In this document: piece after piece, positions 50,431-59,221 of the stretch
How the letters are laid out: every line of letters starts with the position of its first letter
Numbering within the stretch: the first letter of the stretch is position 1
Source of the DNA: Chloroflexota bacterium
Lineage (GTDB): Bacteria; Chloroflexota; Limnocylindria; Limnocylindrales; CSP1-4
Length of the DNA: 64,000 nt
Assembly: GCA_015478725.1 (NCBI GenBank)
Contig: JADMIG010000004.1
Coordinates: 91,484 to 155,483, forward strand
Direction of reading: 5' to 3'
Translations under genes and position numbers: made by a program
The notes under the pieces: model-generated
The model's input: the letters and a program-made list of their open reading frames with translations, nothing else
The model's database searches: none
Told to the model about the DNA's origin: nothing

Positions 50431-50464
50431 CAGAGTGGTCTCGAAGCGGGATTTGGTCTCCGTA

Positions 50465-50510
50465 TTGACGACGCCATGGACCGGACGCTAACATCGTACA
50501 AACGGTTGCA
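50465..50510 (+). promoter_or_regulatory. Promoter with LacI-type operator between copy-2 hydrolase and importer operon
   Basis: TTGACG (50465-50470), TAACAT (50489-50494) and an operator-like ACAAACGGTTGC (50498-50509), whose right half TTGC is perfect. Spacing from TTGACG to the core is 27 bases as at 42817. It lies 68 bp upstream of the hydrolase start (50430) and about 100 bp before the ATPase start (50612), so one repressor could control both directions. Confidence 0.65.
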
Positions 50511-50611
50511 CAAGAGGCTGCGAGATGTCCGGTCGAACCCCCGCCGCCCGACCATCGTGACCCCGATCGACATACCGGGGCCCCGGGCCACTCGGGCCAG
50601 GGGACTGGGAC

Positions 50612-51697
50612 ATGGCTGAGTCGACTCCCGCGATCGAACTGCGCGACGTGACCAAACGCTACGGCGACGCAGTGGCCCTCAGGGGCGTGTCACTCGAGAT
50701 CCAGCAGGGCGAGTTCTTCTGCCTGCTCGGGCCGTCCGGCTGCGGCAAGACCACCACCCTCAATCTCATCGGCGGGTTCATTCCCCTCTCGTCCGGCGAA
50801 CTCCGGATCGAGGGCCGCACCGTCAACGACTTGCCACCCCACAAGCGCAACGTCAATACCGTCTTCCAGAACTACGCCCTGTTTCCCCACATGACCGTTG
50901 CCCAGAACGTCGCCTTCGGTCTGCGGATGGAGAAACTGTCGAGCGCCGAGGTCACCAGGCGGACCGCCGAATACCTCGAACTCGTCGGGCTCACCGGCCT
51001 CACTCGCCGGCTGCCAGCCGAGCTGTCAGGCGGGCAGCAGCAGCGGGTGGCCCTGGCCCGTGCCCTCGCCAAGCGACCGGCCGTGCTCCTGCTCGACGAG
51101 CCACTCGGGGCGCTCGATCTCAAGCTCCGCAAGCAGATGCAGACGGAGCTCTCGCGCATCCACCGACAGGTCGGCACCACGTTCGTCTTCGTGACTCACG
51201 ATCAGGAAGAAGCCCTCTCGATGGCGACCCGGATCGCGATCATGTCGGGCGGTCGAGTGATCCAGATCGGCACGCCGAGGGAGGTCTACGACCACCCCGC
51301 CGACCGGTTCGTGGCGGATTTCGTGGGCGAGACGAATTTCCTTCCGGGAACGGTCACGACCGAGTCCGGGCGACCCTTCTTCCAGCTCACGGGCGGCGGC
51401 CGAGTCGCGGCACCGACCGGTTCAGCCGAGGGGCCGGGAACGCTGATGGTCCGTCCCGAGTTCGCGTCGCTGCGACCGGTGGGCGAACCCGCCGCGGATC
51501 CCGGGATCACCGGGCGGATCGTCAACACGGCCTTCCTCGGCAACCACACCCGGATCACGCTCAGTACGTCTGCCGGCGACATCGTGACGGTCCGCCCGCA
51601 CGGAACGAGTCTCAGGTCAACCCGCCTGGTTGAGGAATTGGGGGAGGAGGTGTGCGTATGGTGGCCCGCCGGCGACGCCGCACTGATCCACGACTGA
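50612..51697 (+). CDS. PotA-like ABC transporter ATP-binding protein
   Basis: 361 residues. Walker A is GPSGCGKTT near residue 44, the Q-loop VFQNYALFPHM, the signature LSGGQQQRVALARAL, Walker B VLLLDEPLGALD, and the H-loop VTHDQEEA. GETNFLPGTV opens the TOBE domain. It belongs to the spermidine/putrescine branch. With the receptor and two permeases that follow it makes a complete importer controlled by the 50498 operator. The end of the gene runs into a 14-bp tandem repeat. Confidence 0.93.
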   Translation: MAESTPAIELRDVTKRYGDAVALRGVSLEIQQGEFFCLLGPSGCGKTTTLNLIGGFIPLSSGELRIEGRTVNDLPPHKRNVNTVFQNYALFPHMTVAQNVAFGLRMEKLSSAEVTRRTAEYLELVGLTGLTRRLPAELSGGQQQRVALARALAKRPAVLLLDEPLGALDLKLRKQMQTELSRIHRQVGTTFVFVTHDQEEALSMATRIAIMSGGRVIQIGTPREVYDHPADRFVADFVGETNFLPGTVTTESGRPFFQLTGGGRVAAPTGSAEGPGTLMVRPEFASLRPVGEPAADPGITGRIVNTAFLGNHTRITLSTSAGDIVTVRPHGTSLRSTRLVEELGEEVCVWWPAGDAALIHD

Positions 51698-51733
51698 GCA
51701 GGTCGGACTGAGCAGGTCGAACTGAGCAGGTCG
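51692..51733. repeat. Three tandem copies of a 14-bp unit
   Basis: GACTGAGCAGGTCG occurs at 51692-51705 and 51706-51719, and with one change at 51720-51733. The first unit contains the ATPase stop codon, and the array fills most of the 65-bp gap before the receptor gene. It may be a slipped-strand expansion or a small spacer element. Confidence 0.85.
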
Positions 51734-51762
51734 AAGGGAAGCACGAGCGAGAGGAGCGTGGA

Positions 51763-52947
51763 ATGAGTGATCCGATGAGGGAATACAGCCGACGGCAGTT
51801 CCTCAAGGCGACCGCAGCAGCTGGTGTCGCCGTGGGGCTCGGCGGCGTTGTGGCCGCCTGTTCGACGGCAGCCACGACGGCGGCGCCGACCGCTGCCGCG
51901 CCGGCCAGCGCAGCGCCGCCGAGCGTCGCGGCGGTGTCGGCGGCACCCAGCGTGGCGCCAACCGGCACGTTCAACTGGATGACCTGGAGCGATCACTGGT
52001 ATCAGGCCCAGATGGACGTCCTCGCCACCAACAACAAGATCAAGTCGAGCATCACCAGCTTCAGCGACAACATCGATGCCTACACCAAGGTCAAGCAGGT
52101 GGGTGGGCAGATCGACATGGTGTCGGGCGACGCGCTGTGGGTCCCCCACTACTTCGAATCGGGCCTCATCGAGGCCTGGGACATCAACCAGCTCAAGGTC
52201 GCCAAGCAGCTCTACTCGGTCGCCCGGTCATTCCCCATCTGGACGAAGCCAGCAGGCTATCTCGGCTACCCGTTCGGGTGGTCGCCGGTCCAGATCTACT
52301 ACGACCCGGCGCACGTAACACCGGCCCCCAACTCGTGGGATGTCCTGCTCGACCCGAAGTACAAGAAGCGCGTGGTCGTCGAGGATCAGCCGGTCGAGAT
52401 CATGGCCTACATGGGCAAGTTGGCCGGGGTCAAGGACCCGTACAACATGACCCCCGCCGAGATCGCTCAGGCGAAGGCGCTGCTCATCCAGCTCAAGCCG
52501 AACATCCTTCGCCTCGCCCCTCAGAACACCGACACGATCGCCGCGCTCAAGAACGGAGAGGCCTGGATCGCCACCGGCAACCTCGGCACGGAAACTCGGG
52601 TCAAGGACCAGGGCGGTCCGCAGCTGAATGTCTTCACGCCCAAGGAGGGGACGATCGGCTGGATGGACTCCGAGATGATCGTCAAGGGCGGCGCGAACCA
52701 GAACCTCATCATGCCGTTCCTGGAGCTAGCCGAGCAGGCCGAGTACATCGCCGCGAACTTCATGATCAATCAGCGGCCGCTGTTCAACGAGGCCGCTTAC
52801 AAGATCCTGATCAACCAGGGCCAGAAGGCTCTGGCGGATCGCTTCCTCTACAACAAGCCGGAAACGGTCCTCACCATGACCCTCAAGGGCCCGGGTTCTT
52901 CCACGCAGGGCGTCATCGCCGCCTTCAACGAGGTCTTCGGCGCCTAG
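51763..52947 (+). CDS. PotD-like extracellular solute-binding lipoprotein, Tat-exported
   Basis: 394 residues, with GAGGAG before the ATG. The signal peptide has a perfect twin-arginine motif SRRQFLK at residues 9-15 and a lipobox VVAAC near residue 33, then a long Ala/Thr/Pro/Ser linker. The binding domain (FNWMTWSDHWYQAQMDV, YLGYPFGWSPVQIYYDP) resembles spermidine/putrescine receptors. It would capture the island's substrate outside the membrane. Polyamine-type receptors favour amines, which fits the two aminotransferases in the island and suggests a positively charged cyclitol. Ligand is inferred, not shown. Confidence 0.9.
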   Translation: MSDPMREYSRRQFLKATAAAGVAVGLGGVVAACSTAATTAAPTAAAPASAAPPSVAAVSAAPSVAPTGTFNWMTWSDHWYQAQMDVLATNNKIKSSITSFSDNIDAYTKVKQVGGQIDMVSGDALWVPHYFESGLIEAWDINQLKVAKQLYSVARSFPIWTKPAGYLGYPFGWSPVQIYYDPAHVTPAPNSWDVLLDPKYKKRVVVEDQPVEIMAYMGKLAGVKDPYNMTPAEIAQAKALLIQLKPNILRLAPQNTDTIAALKNGEAWIATGNLGTETRVKDQGGPQLNVFTPKEGTIGWMDSEMIVKGGANQNLIMPFLELAEQAEYIAANFMINQRPLFNEAAYKILINQGQKALADRFLYNKPETVLTMTLKGPGSSTQGVIAAFNEVFGA

Positions 52948-52974
52948 TCGTCGGACTGGCACAACTCATCAACC

Positions 52975-53892
52975 ATGACCGCAGAAACCCGCAGCGGAGC
53001 CGGCCCGGCTCCGCTGGCGGGATCCTCCCGTGGCTTACGGGCGCGATTCGGACGGGCTGCCCCGTTCCTGCCGGGCCTGTTCGTGCTGGTCTTCCTGTTC
53101 CTGACCCCGATGGTCATCATGTTCGTGTTCAGCTTCTGGCGCACGGACTCCGACTTCAACATGGTCCCCGACTGGAATCTGAACAACTACCTTAGGTTCT
53201 TCGAGGTCCCCACCTACCTGCGGACGTTCGCCAAGACCCTGATCATGGCCACTATGGTGACCACCGCCGGCCTGGCCATCGCCCTGCCGTTCGCGTACTT
53301 CCTCGTGCGCTATGTCAGTCGCCGCATGCAGCGGGCGATCCTTCTGGCGGTGATCGTGCCGTTCTGGACCAGCTACCTGCTCCGGGTGTACGCCTGGCAG
53401 GCCATCCTGGGCGAGCACGGCGCGCTCAACCAGCTGCTCATGGGCATCGGCCTGATCAAGCAGCCCTCGGAGCTCCTCGTCTATAACGACCCGGGCGTCT
53501 TCCTGGTGCTGGTCTACGTCTACTTCCCGTTCGCGGTGCTCGCCCTGTACGCGGCACTCGAGAAGTTCGATTTCACCCAGCTCCATGCGGCGCAGGACCT
53601 AGGCGCCCGCCCGGACCAGGCGTTCCGGCACATCCTGTTGCCCCAGATCCGGCCGGGGATCATCACCGCCTGCATCTTCGTCTTCATCCCCATCCTCGGC
53701 GAGTTCCTCACCCCGACGCTGATCGGTGGCGCCCAGAGCAGCCTGATCGCGAACCTGGTGGTGAACTTCTTCCGAGGCGCCCAGTTCCCGGAAGGAGCCG
53801 CCCTGGCGATCGTCATCGCAGGCTTCGTGACCGTGGTGATGATCATCTTCCGGAAGTCGCTGCGGGTCGAGGATGTCGTGGCTCGTGGCTAA
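52975..53892 (+). CDS. PotB-like ABC transporter permease
   Basis: 305 residues with six membrane helices. LNNYLRFFEVPTYLRTFAKTL precedes the core; the EAA loop is QLHAAQDLGARPDQAFRHILLPQIRPG near residue 205, and GEFLTPTLIGGAQSSLIANLVV is the PotB-type segment. It begins 27 bp after the receptor stop and overlaps the next permease by about 20 bases. Confidence 0.92.
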   Translation: MTAETRSGAGPAPLAGSSRGLRARFGRAAPFLPGLFVLVFLFLTPMVIMFVFSFWRTDSDFNMVPDWNLNNYLRFFEVPTYLRTFAKTLIMATMVTTAGLAIALPFAYFLVRYVSRRMQRAILLAVIVPFWTSYLLRVYAWQAILGEHGALNQLLMGIGLIKQPSELLVYNDPGVFLVLVYVYFPFAVLALYAALEKFDFTQLHAAQDLGARPDQAFRHILLPQIRPGIITACIFVFIPILGEFLTPTLIGGAQSSLIANLVVNFFRGAQFPEGAALAIVIAGFVTVVMIIFRKSLRVEDVVARG

Positions 53893-54733
53893 GGGGATCA
53901 GCCCACTCGAGACGATGCCGGTCAGCCCGGTTGCCCGTCAGACCCGCGGCTGCCTGACCCTCCTGGCCGGGGCCGTCCTGGCCTTCCTCTACTTGCCGAT
54001 CGCGTTCCTCATCCTGTTCTCGTTCGAAAGCGCGGAGACGCCGGGCTTGCCGATCACCGGCCTCACCCTGCGCTGGTACGGGGAGATGCTCCAGGACAGC
54101 GCGATTCACACGGCCGTCCTCAACTCCATCGAAGTCGCGGCCATCGTGACTCTCCTGGCCACGATCATCGGGACGATGGCCGCCTTCCCGTTGGTGCGTG
54201 GCGGGATCCGCTTCCCCGGTACCGCGCGCCTGCTGTTCACGATGCCGATCATGATCCCGGGCGTGCTGATCGGGATTGGCCTGCTCATCTTCTTCCGGCA
54301 GGCGTTGAACCTCCAACTCGGCCTGAACACCGTGATCGCCGGCCATCTCGTCTTCACCACGCCGTTCGTGGTCCTCATCGTGGCCGCCCGGCTGCAGGGA
54401 TTCGATCGGCGACTCGAGTGGGCCGCGGCCGATCTCGGGGCGAACAATCGGCAGACCCTCCGGCTCATCGTCCTGCCGCTGATCGCGCCGGCGATCATCG
54501 CCGGAGCCCTCCTCAGCGTCACTCTCTCGATCGACGAGTTCGTGATCACGTTCTTCACGATTGGGCCGCAGTTGACCCTGCCGCTCTACATCTACACCCA
54601 GATCAAGTTCGGGGTCACCCCGGAGGTCAACGCGGTCGCGACTGTGATCCTGGTCGCGACGCTGGGGGCGTTCGCCGTCGGCTCGCTCCTGCTGAGCGGA
54701 ACCCGCCGGCTCCGGCGCCGGGCGGCCGAATGA
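53873..54733 (+). CDS. PotC-like ABC transporter permease
   Basis: 286 residues from the ATG at 53873; GTG codons slightly further on are alternatives. It has six hydrophobic helices, a periplasmic loop LPITGLTLRWYGEML, the EAA loop EWAAADLGANNRQTLRLIVLPLIAPA near residue 185, and SIDEFVITFFTIGP followed by TLPLYIYTQIKFGVTPEVNA. This completes the importer. The LLM oxidoreductase gene follows within 11 bp. Confidence 0.92.
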   Translation: MSWLVAKGISPLETMPVSPVARQTRGCLTLLAGAVLAFLYLPIAFLILFSFESAETPGLPITGLTLRWYGEMLQDSAIHTAVLNSIEVAAIVTLLATIIGTMAAFPLVRGGIRFPGTARLLFTMPIMIPGVLIGIGLLIFFRQALNLQLGLNTVIAGHLVFTTPFVVLIVAARLQGFDRRLEWAAADLGANNRQTLRLIVLPLIAPAIIAGALLSVTLSIDEFVITFFTIGPQLTLPLYIYTQIKFGVTPEVNAVATVILVATLGAFAVGSLLLSGTRRLRRRAAE

Positions 54734-54743
54734 GCGGCAGCCG

Positions 54744-55745
54744 TTGAGCGGGTTGCTCGGAGCACGCTCGGGCCCGGATGCCTCACTGAGGGTGGGATTC
54801 CAGGTCTGGGGACAGGCCGCTTCGTGGCACGACCTCATGGCGGCCGGCGAGCGGATTGAGACGCTCGGGTTCGCCAGCCTCTTCGCCAACGATCACCTGA
54901 TGCCGATCCTCGGCGACGCCGACGGGCCGATCCTCGGCGCACAGGGGCCGGTGTTCGAGGGTTGGATGACCCTTGGCGCCTGGGCGGCACGGACGAAGCG
55001 GGTACCTCTGGGCGTGATGGTCTGCGGCGTGGGCTACCGCAACGTGGGCCTCACGGTGAAGATGGCGACGGCGCTCGACCACGCCAGCGACGGCCGGGCA
55101 ATGCTTGGCTTGGGAGCCGGTTGGCACGAGCCCGAACATCGGGCGTTCGGCTACGAGATGCTTTCGCTGGGCGATCGAATCAGCCGGCTGGACGAAGCGA
55201 GCAGGGTAGCCCGCGGGATGCTCAACGGCGAATCCGTCACGTACGACGGCCGCTGGGTGAGCGGCCACGACTTGCGCAACGACCCGCCCCCGGTCCAGGC
55301 TCGGATGCCCCTCCTGATCGGGGGCAGCGGCGAGAAGCGAACCCTCCGAATCGTGGCCCGCGACGCGGACATCTGGAACGGCGAGGGCGATCCGGCGACC
55401 TACGCCCACAAGAGCGCGGTACTGGACCAGCATTGCACCGAGATCGGCCGCGATCCAGGCACGATCCGGCGGACGGTTGGGATTCAGCCGATCTGCATCC
55501 GGGAGACGCGGGCGGCTGCCGTCGAGGCGTTGACCGCGATCCTCGCCAGGCAGGGCGGCAGCGCCGATCGGGCCAGGGCGTGGGCGGGGCGCTCGCCGCT
55601 GGCGGACACCCAGGACAGCGTGATCCGACTCCTTCGAGCCTGGCACGCCGCCGGGGCCGAGGAGGCGATCGTCGATCTGCCCACGCCGCTCGACGACGAG
55701 ACGATCGAACGCCTGGCCGGGCCCGTCCGGGAACGTCTGGCGTGA
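54744..55745 (+). CDS. LLM-class flavin/F420-dependent oxidoreductase
   Basis: 333 residues from a TTG at 54744; the GTG at 54792, which would begin directly with VGFQVWGQAASW, is a good alternative. Luciferase-like barrel motifs are ERIETLGFASLFANDHLMP near residue 40, VCGVGYRNVGLTVKMATALDHASDGRAMLGLGAGWHE near residue 95 and MPLLIGGSGEKRTLRIVARDADIWN near residue 190. It is part of the importer operon, so its substrate is probably linked to the transported compound, for example oxidation of a ring or of an N- or O-substituent. Flavin versus F420 is unresolved. Confidence 0.86.
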   Translation: MSGLLGARSGPDASLRVGFQVWGQAASWHDLMAAGERIETLGFASLFANDHLMPILGDADGPILGAQGPVFEGWMTLGAWAARTKRVPLGVMVCGVGYRNVGLTVKMATALDHASDGRAMLGLGAGWHEPEHRAFGYEMLSLGDRISRLDEASRVARGMLNGESVTYDGRWVSGHDLRNDPPPVQARMPLLIGGSGEKRTLRIVARDADIWNGEGDPATYAHKSAVLDQHCTEIGRDPGTIRRTVGIQPICIRETRAAAVEALTAILARQGGSADRARAWAGRSPLADTQDSVIRLLRAWHAAGAEEAIVDLPTPLDDETIERLAGPVRERLA

Positions 55746-55768
55746 TCGGCCCCGCCACCCGACCCAGT

Positions 55769-55802
55769 GGAGGTTCAATCTGATGGGAGGTTCAACCTGA
55801 TG
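55769..55802 (+). repeat. Tandem 17-bp duplication of a ribosome-binding site and start codon
   Basis: GGAGGTTCAATCTGATG (55769-55785) is followed immediately by GGAGGTTCAACCTGATG (55786-55802). Each copy has its own GGAGG and ATG. The first ATG opens a five-codon frame (MGGST) whose TGA overlaps the dehydrogenase ATG at 55800. Confidence 0.9.
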
Positions 55803-56801
55803 CGCGCTGCGGTCTTCGAAGGTCAGGGCCGGCTCGTCATCCGTGACGTTCCCGATCCGCTGCCCGGGCCGGATGAGGTCCTGATCGAGGTCGAGGCCTG
55901 CGGCGTCTGCGGGTCCGACGTGCAGATCATCAATGTCCCACCCGGCCATCCGTCCACCCCACCGGTGATCATCGGCCACGAGTTCGTGGGCTGGATCCGG
56001 GCGGCAGGCTCGGCCGTCGGCGATCCGGCGATCGGCGCACGTGTCGTCGTGGATCCTGATCCCAAGTGCGGGGAGTGCCTGCCCTGCCGTTCCGGGCGAC
56101 CGGCGAACTGCATGAACATCGTCGCCCTCGGGGTCCATCGCGACGGGGCCCTGGCGAGGTACGTCACCACGCCGGCCAACACCGTGTATCCGATCTCGGC
56201 GGACGTTCGGACCGAGCTGGCCGCCCTCGTTGAGCCGCTCGCCTGCGTCGTGAACGGAACAATCCGCGCGGCCCTCCGGCCGGGCGAGACGGTCGTCGTG
56301 TTCGGGGCCGGTGCCATCGGCTGCCTGTTCATCGCCGTCCTGCGCGCGTCGGGCGCGAGCCGGATCGTGGCGGTCGAGCCCAGCGTCCATCGGGCGCCGG
56401 TCGCGCGCGCCGTGGGAGCAGACGTGGTGGTGACCCCGGACGAGTGGGCGGCCCAGCGCCTGGAGCTCATGCCGGGCGGCGCCGACGTGGTCGTGGACGC
56501 CGTCGGCAGCGTGCTGCCGCAGGCGATCGAGGCGGCCGCGGTGGGTGCGCGGGTCGTGATCTTCGGGATGAACGGGAACGCCCGCCCCGCGGTCCACCAG
56601 GTGGAGATCGTCGAGAAGGGCCTGTCCATCCTGGGTTCGTACATCTCCAACTTCACGTTCCCGGCCGCGATCCGGCTGGTGGAGAGTGGCCAGCTCAACC
56701 TGGCGCCCATGATCAGCGCGACGATCCCGCTCGACGAGACGGTGGCCGGGATCGCCCGGATCCGCTCGGGCGAGGCCGTGAAAATCGTGATCAAGCCCTG
56801 A
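55800..56801 (+). CDS. Zinc-dependent medium-chain alcohol/sugar-alcohol dehydrogenase
   Basis: 333 residues from the ATG at 55800, with GGAGG about 9 bases upstream. Catalytic zinc ligands are in CGVCGSD near residue 38 and GHEFVGW near residue 60. The structural zinc loop CGECLPCRSGRPANC is near residue 90, and the NAD-binding VVFGAGAIGCLF near residue 165. The group includes sorbitol, threonine and other polyol dehydrogenases. In this operon it may oxidise a second cyclitol hydroxyl or a sidechain alcohol. The start region is duplicated (55769-55802), placing a five-codon upstream frame directly before it. Confidence 0.9.
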   Translation: MRAAVFEGQGRLVIRDVPDPLPGPDEVLIEVEACGVCGSDVQIINVPPGHPSTPPVIIGHEFVGWIRAAGSAVGDPAIGARVVVDPDPKCGECLPCRSGRPANCMNIVALGVHRDGALARYVTTPANTVYPISADVRTELAALVEPLACVVNGTIRAALRPGETVVVFGAGAIGCLFIAVLRASGASRIVAVEPSVHRAPVARAVGADVVVTPDEWAAQRLELMPGGADVVVDAVGSVLPQAIEAAAVGARVVIFGMNGNARPAVHQVEIVEKGLSILGSYISNFTFPAAIRLVESGQLNLAPMISATIPLDETVAGIARIRSGEAVKIVIKP

Positions 56802-56856
56802 GGGATTCGCCAGTCGCGACCGGCCGGGCCCGATCGCCCATTCCCGGAGGAATCTG

Positions 56857-57786
56857 ATGCCCAGCAGCCCCTTTCGCGTCGCCAGCGCCCCCGTCTCCTT
56901 TGGCGTCGACGAGATTCTTGTCGGCGACGCCTGGATGCCCGCCCCGGACGACATGCTCGACTGGATGGTCGACATCGGGTTCGAGGGTACCGAGCTGGGA
57001 TCGCCCGGCTTCATGGGCGATGCCGCCCAGGTCCAACAGCGCCTGACGAGTCGCAACCTGGAGCTCGTCGGCGCGTTCCTGCCCCAGCATTTCAGCCGGG
57101 CCGAGAAGGCCGAGGAGGATCGCACCCGGCTGCGGGGCGCCCTCCGGCTGCTGGTGGACGGTTCACCGGCCGGGTCTCACCCGTTTGCGGTCCTGTCCGA
57201 TCACTTCGACGAACCCGACCGACGGGCATTCTCGGGCCGCATCCAGGACCACCCCGAAACGTGGCTCTCGGAGGCGCGGTTCCAGACGCTCATCGACAAC
57301 CTCCACCGCGCCTCGGAGATGTGCCGCGCGGAAGGGTTCGAGCCGGTGCTCCATCCTCACGCCGGAACGTATATCGAGACGGTGGACGAGATCGCCCGGG
57401 TGATGGACCGCATCGATCCGTCGCTGGTCGGGCTGTGCCTGGACACCGGCCACTTCCGGTTCGGCGGCGCCGATCCCACCCAGGCAGTCCACGACTACCA
57501 CGAGCTGATCCGGCACGTCCACATCAAGGACTGCCGGATCGCGGTGATGGATGGCGTCAAGGCGGAGGGCAAGGGTCTCGAGGAGGCCCTCGGCCGGGGC
57601 GTCTTCTGCCAGCTGGGCCTGGGCGACTCGCGGATCGATGCGGTCATCGCAGCCCTCCAGTCATATGGCTACACGGGCTGGCTCGTGATCGAGCAGGACC
57701 AGGCTCTCCGGTCATCCGACACGCCCGAGTCGGTCGTTGCGGTCCAGCGGGCCAATCGCGAGTACCTGCGCCGCCTCGGGATCTGA
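56857..57786 (+). CDS. IolE-like inosose dehydratase/TIM-barrel protein
   Basis: 309 residues; GGAGGAA upstream of the ATG. The start FRVASAPVSFGVDE resembles the opening of IolE proteins. The metal site is recognisable as VLHPHAGTYIETVDEI near residue 168, LCLDTGHFRFGGADP near residue 193, and LIRHVHIKDCRI near residue 218. WLVIEQDQ near residue 275 carries the final Glu. IolE dehydrates 2-keto-myo-inositol to the trihydroxycyclohexanedione that IolD opens, so this gene would supply the missing step between the iolG and iolD products. It is the best IolE candidate of the four barrel proteins in the island, though not certain. Confidence 0.8.
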   Translation: MPSSPFRVASAPVSFGVDEILVGDAWMPAPDDMLDWMVDIGFEGTELGSPGFMGDAAQVQQRLTSRNLELVGAFLPQHFSRAEKAEEDRTRLRGALRLLVDGSPAGSHPFAVLSDHFDEPDRRAFSGRIQDHPETWLSEARFQTLIDNLHRASEMCRAEGFEPVLHPHAGTYIETVDEIARVMDRIDPSLVGLCLDTGHFRFGGADPTQAVHDYHELIRHVHIKDCRIAVMDGVKAEGKGLEEALGRGVFCQLGLGDSRIDAVIAALQSYGYTGWLVIEQDQALRSSDTPESVVAVQRANREYLRRLGI

Positions 57787-57801
57787 TCCCGGGGACGGCG
57801 T

Positions 57802-59208
57802 TCAGCGGCTGGCAGGGGGCTGTGACAGCAGGTCGCGATACTCCCGGAGATACGACGCCGTGGCCTCGACCACGCGGTCCACGTCCTCTTCGGTGTGGGC
57901 GCCCGTGAGGAAACCCCGGATCATGTAGTGCGGGTGGATGTAGATCCCCCGCTGCAGCAGCCAGTTGCGATAGCCACGCTGGACCGGATGGTCCTTGTCC
58001 ATCGCGAAGCGGGCGAAATCCCGGAAGCGGAGGATCGGCTGGTCCGTGAAATAAATCGTCCAGACACCCGCGATCTCGCGGACTTGCGCCCGGGCGCCGG
58101 TCTCATCGATGGCCACCTGGATGCCCGAGGTGAGGCGATCGCCAAGCCGGCGCAGGTGGTCGTGGATCGATCCTTCGAGCACGATGCGGGTGACTTCGAG
58201 CGCGACGGCGCAGTTGAGTGTCTGGCCGGCGAACGTGCCGGCGAAGAGCACGTCACCCTTCGGGCTGAGGTGGTCCATCACCTCCGCCCGGCCGGCGAGG
58301 ACGGAGATCGGGAAGCCGTTGCCCAGCGCCTTGCCCATCGTCGTGAGGTCCGGCGTCACCCCGTATCGAGCCTGGGCGCCGCCGACGCCGTGGCGGAAGC
58401 CCGTGATCACCTCGTCGAAGATGAGGAGCGTGCCGGACGCCGTGCATGCCTCGCGCAAGGCTTCGAGGAAGCCGGGTTCGGGCAGGACGGCGCCGGCGTT
58501 GTGGAACACGGGTTCGACGATGACCGCGGCGATCGTGTCGCCCTCCCGGGCGAGCAACTCCCGAACGCCGGTCGCGTCGTTGTATTCCCGGACCTCGACG
58601 AGGTCGCGAACCGCTGCCGGGATCCCGGCGGACGCGGCGAGGGGCGTCGGCACGCCACCGCCCTCGGCGGTCGCGAAATGGTGGCTCCACGCGACGTAGT
58701 CGTGCCAGCCGTGGTAATTACCCTCGAACTTGAGGATCCGCTCGCGGCCCGTGAAGCCGCGCGCGAGGCGGATCGCGTGATACGTCGCCTCGGTGCCGGT
58801 GCAGTTGAACACGACGCGCTCAGCGGACGGGATCATCTGGACGAGCCGCTCGGCCAGCTCCACCTCGAGCGGGTTGGCGGTCGAGAACGACACGCCGTGC
58901 TCCTCCATGGCCCGGTGGACGGCTGCGTTGATCCGCGCGTCGTTATGGCCCAGCAGGACCGCCCCGAACGACGAGTGGAAGTCGACATATTCGTTGCCGT
59001 CGACATCCCAGATCCGCGAACCCTGCGCCCGGACCATAAACAACGGGTATGGGGTCGCACCCCGCCCCTCGCCCTGGACCCCGCCCGGCGACACGGCGTT
59101 TGCTCGTGCGAACAGCTTCTGCGACTCCGTCGTCGGAACCGGCCACCCGGCGTCAGCGCCCGGTACGGCAGATTTCCCGCTCCGCTTCAGGTCCGCGGTC
59201 GTCACCAT
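57802..59208 (-). CDS. Class III PLP aminotransferase/aminomutase (glutamate-1-semialdehyde aminomutase-like)
   Basis: 468 residues from the ATG at 59208, with a GGGAG site. RGATPYPLFMVRAQGSRIWD and VDFHSSFGAVLLGHNDARI near residue 65 open the fold. NCTGTEATYHAIRLARGFTGRERILKFEGNYHGWHD near residue 130 and LLIFDEVITGFR near residue 260 hold the PLP contacts. The Schiff-base Lys is in TTMGKALGNGFP near residue 293. This layout matches glutamate-1-semialdehyde aminomutase relatives that are often catabolic transaminases. It is the second aminotransferase in the island, and is followed on the same strand by nothing. It suggests an amine on the substrate or an intermediate; specificity unknown. 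Confidence 0.88.
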   Translation of the reverse strand: MVTTADLKRSGKSAVPGADAGWPVPTTESQKLFARANAVSPGGVQGEGRGATPYPLFMVRAQGSRIWDVDGNEYVDFHSSFGAVLLGHNDARINAAVHRAMEEHGVSFSTANPLEVELAERLVQMIPSAERVVFNCTGTEATYHAIRLARGFTGRERILKFEGNYHGWHDYVAWSHHFATAEGGGVPTPLAASAGIPAAVRDLVEVREYNDATGVRELLAREGDTIAAVIVEPVFHNAGAVLPEPGFLEALREACTASGTLLIFDEVITGFRHGVGGAQARYGVTPDLTTMGKALGNGFPISVLAGRAEVMDHLSPKGDVLFAGTFAGQTLNCAVALEVTRIVLEGSIHDHLRRLGDRLTSGIQVAIDETGARAQVREIAGVWTIYFTDQPILRFRDFARFAMDKDHPVQRGYRNWLLQRGIYIHPHYMIRGFLTGAHTEEDVDRVVEATASYLREYRDLLSQPPASR

Positions 59209-59221
59209 CTCTCCCTTCTCG

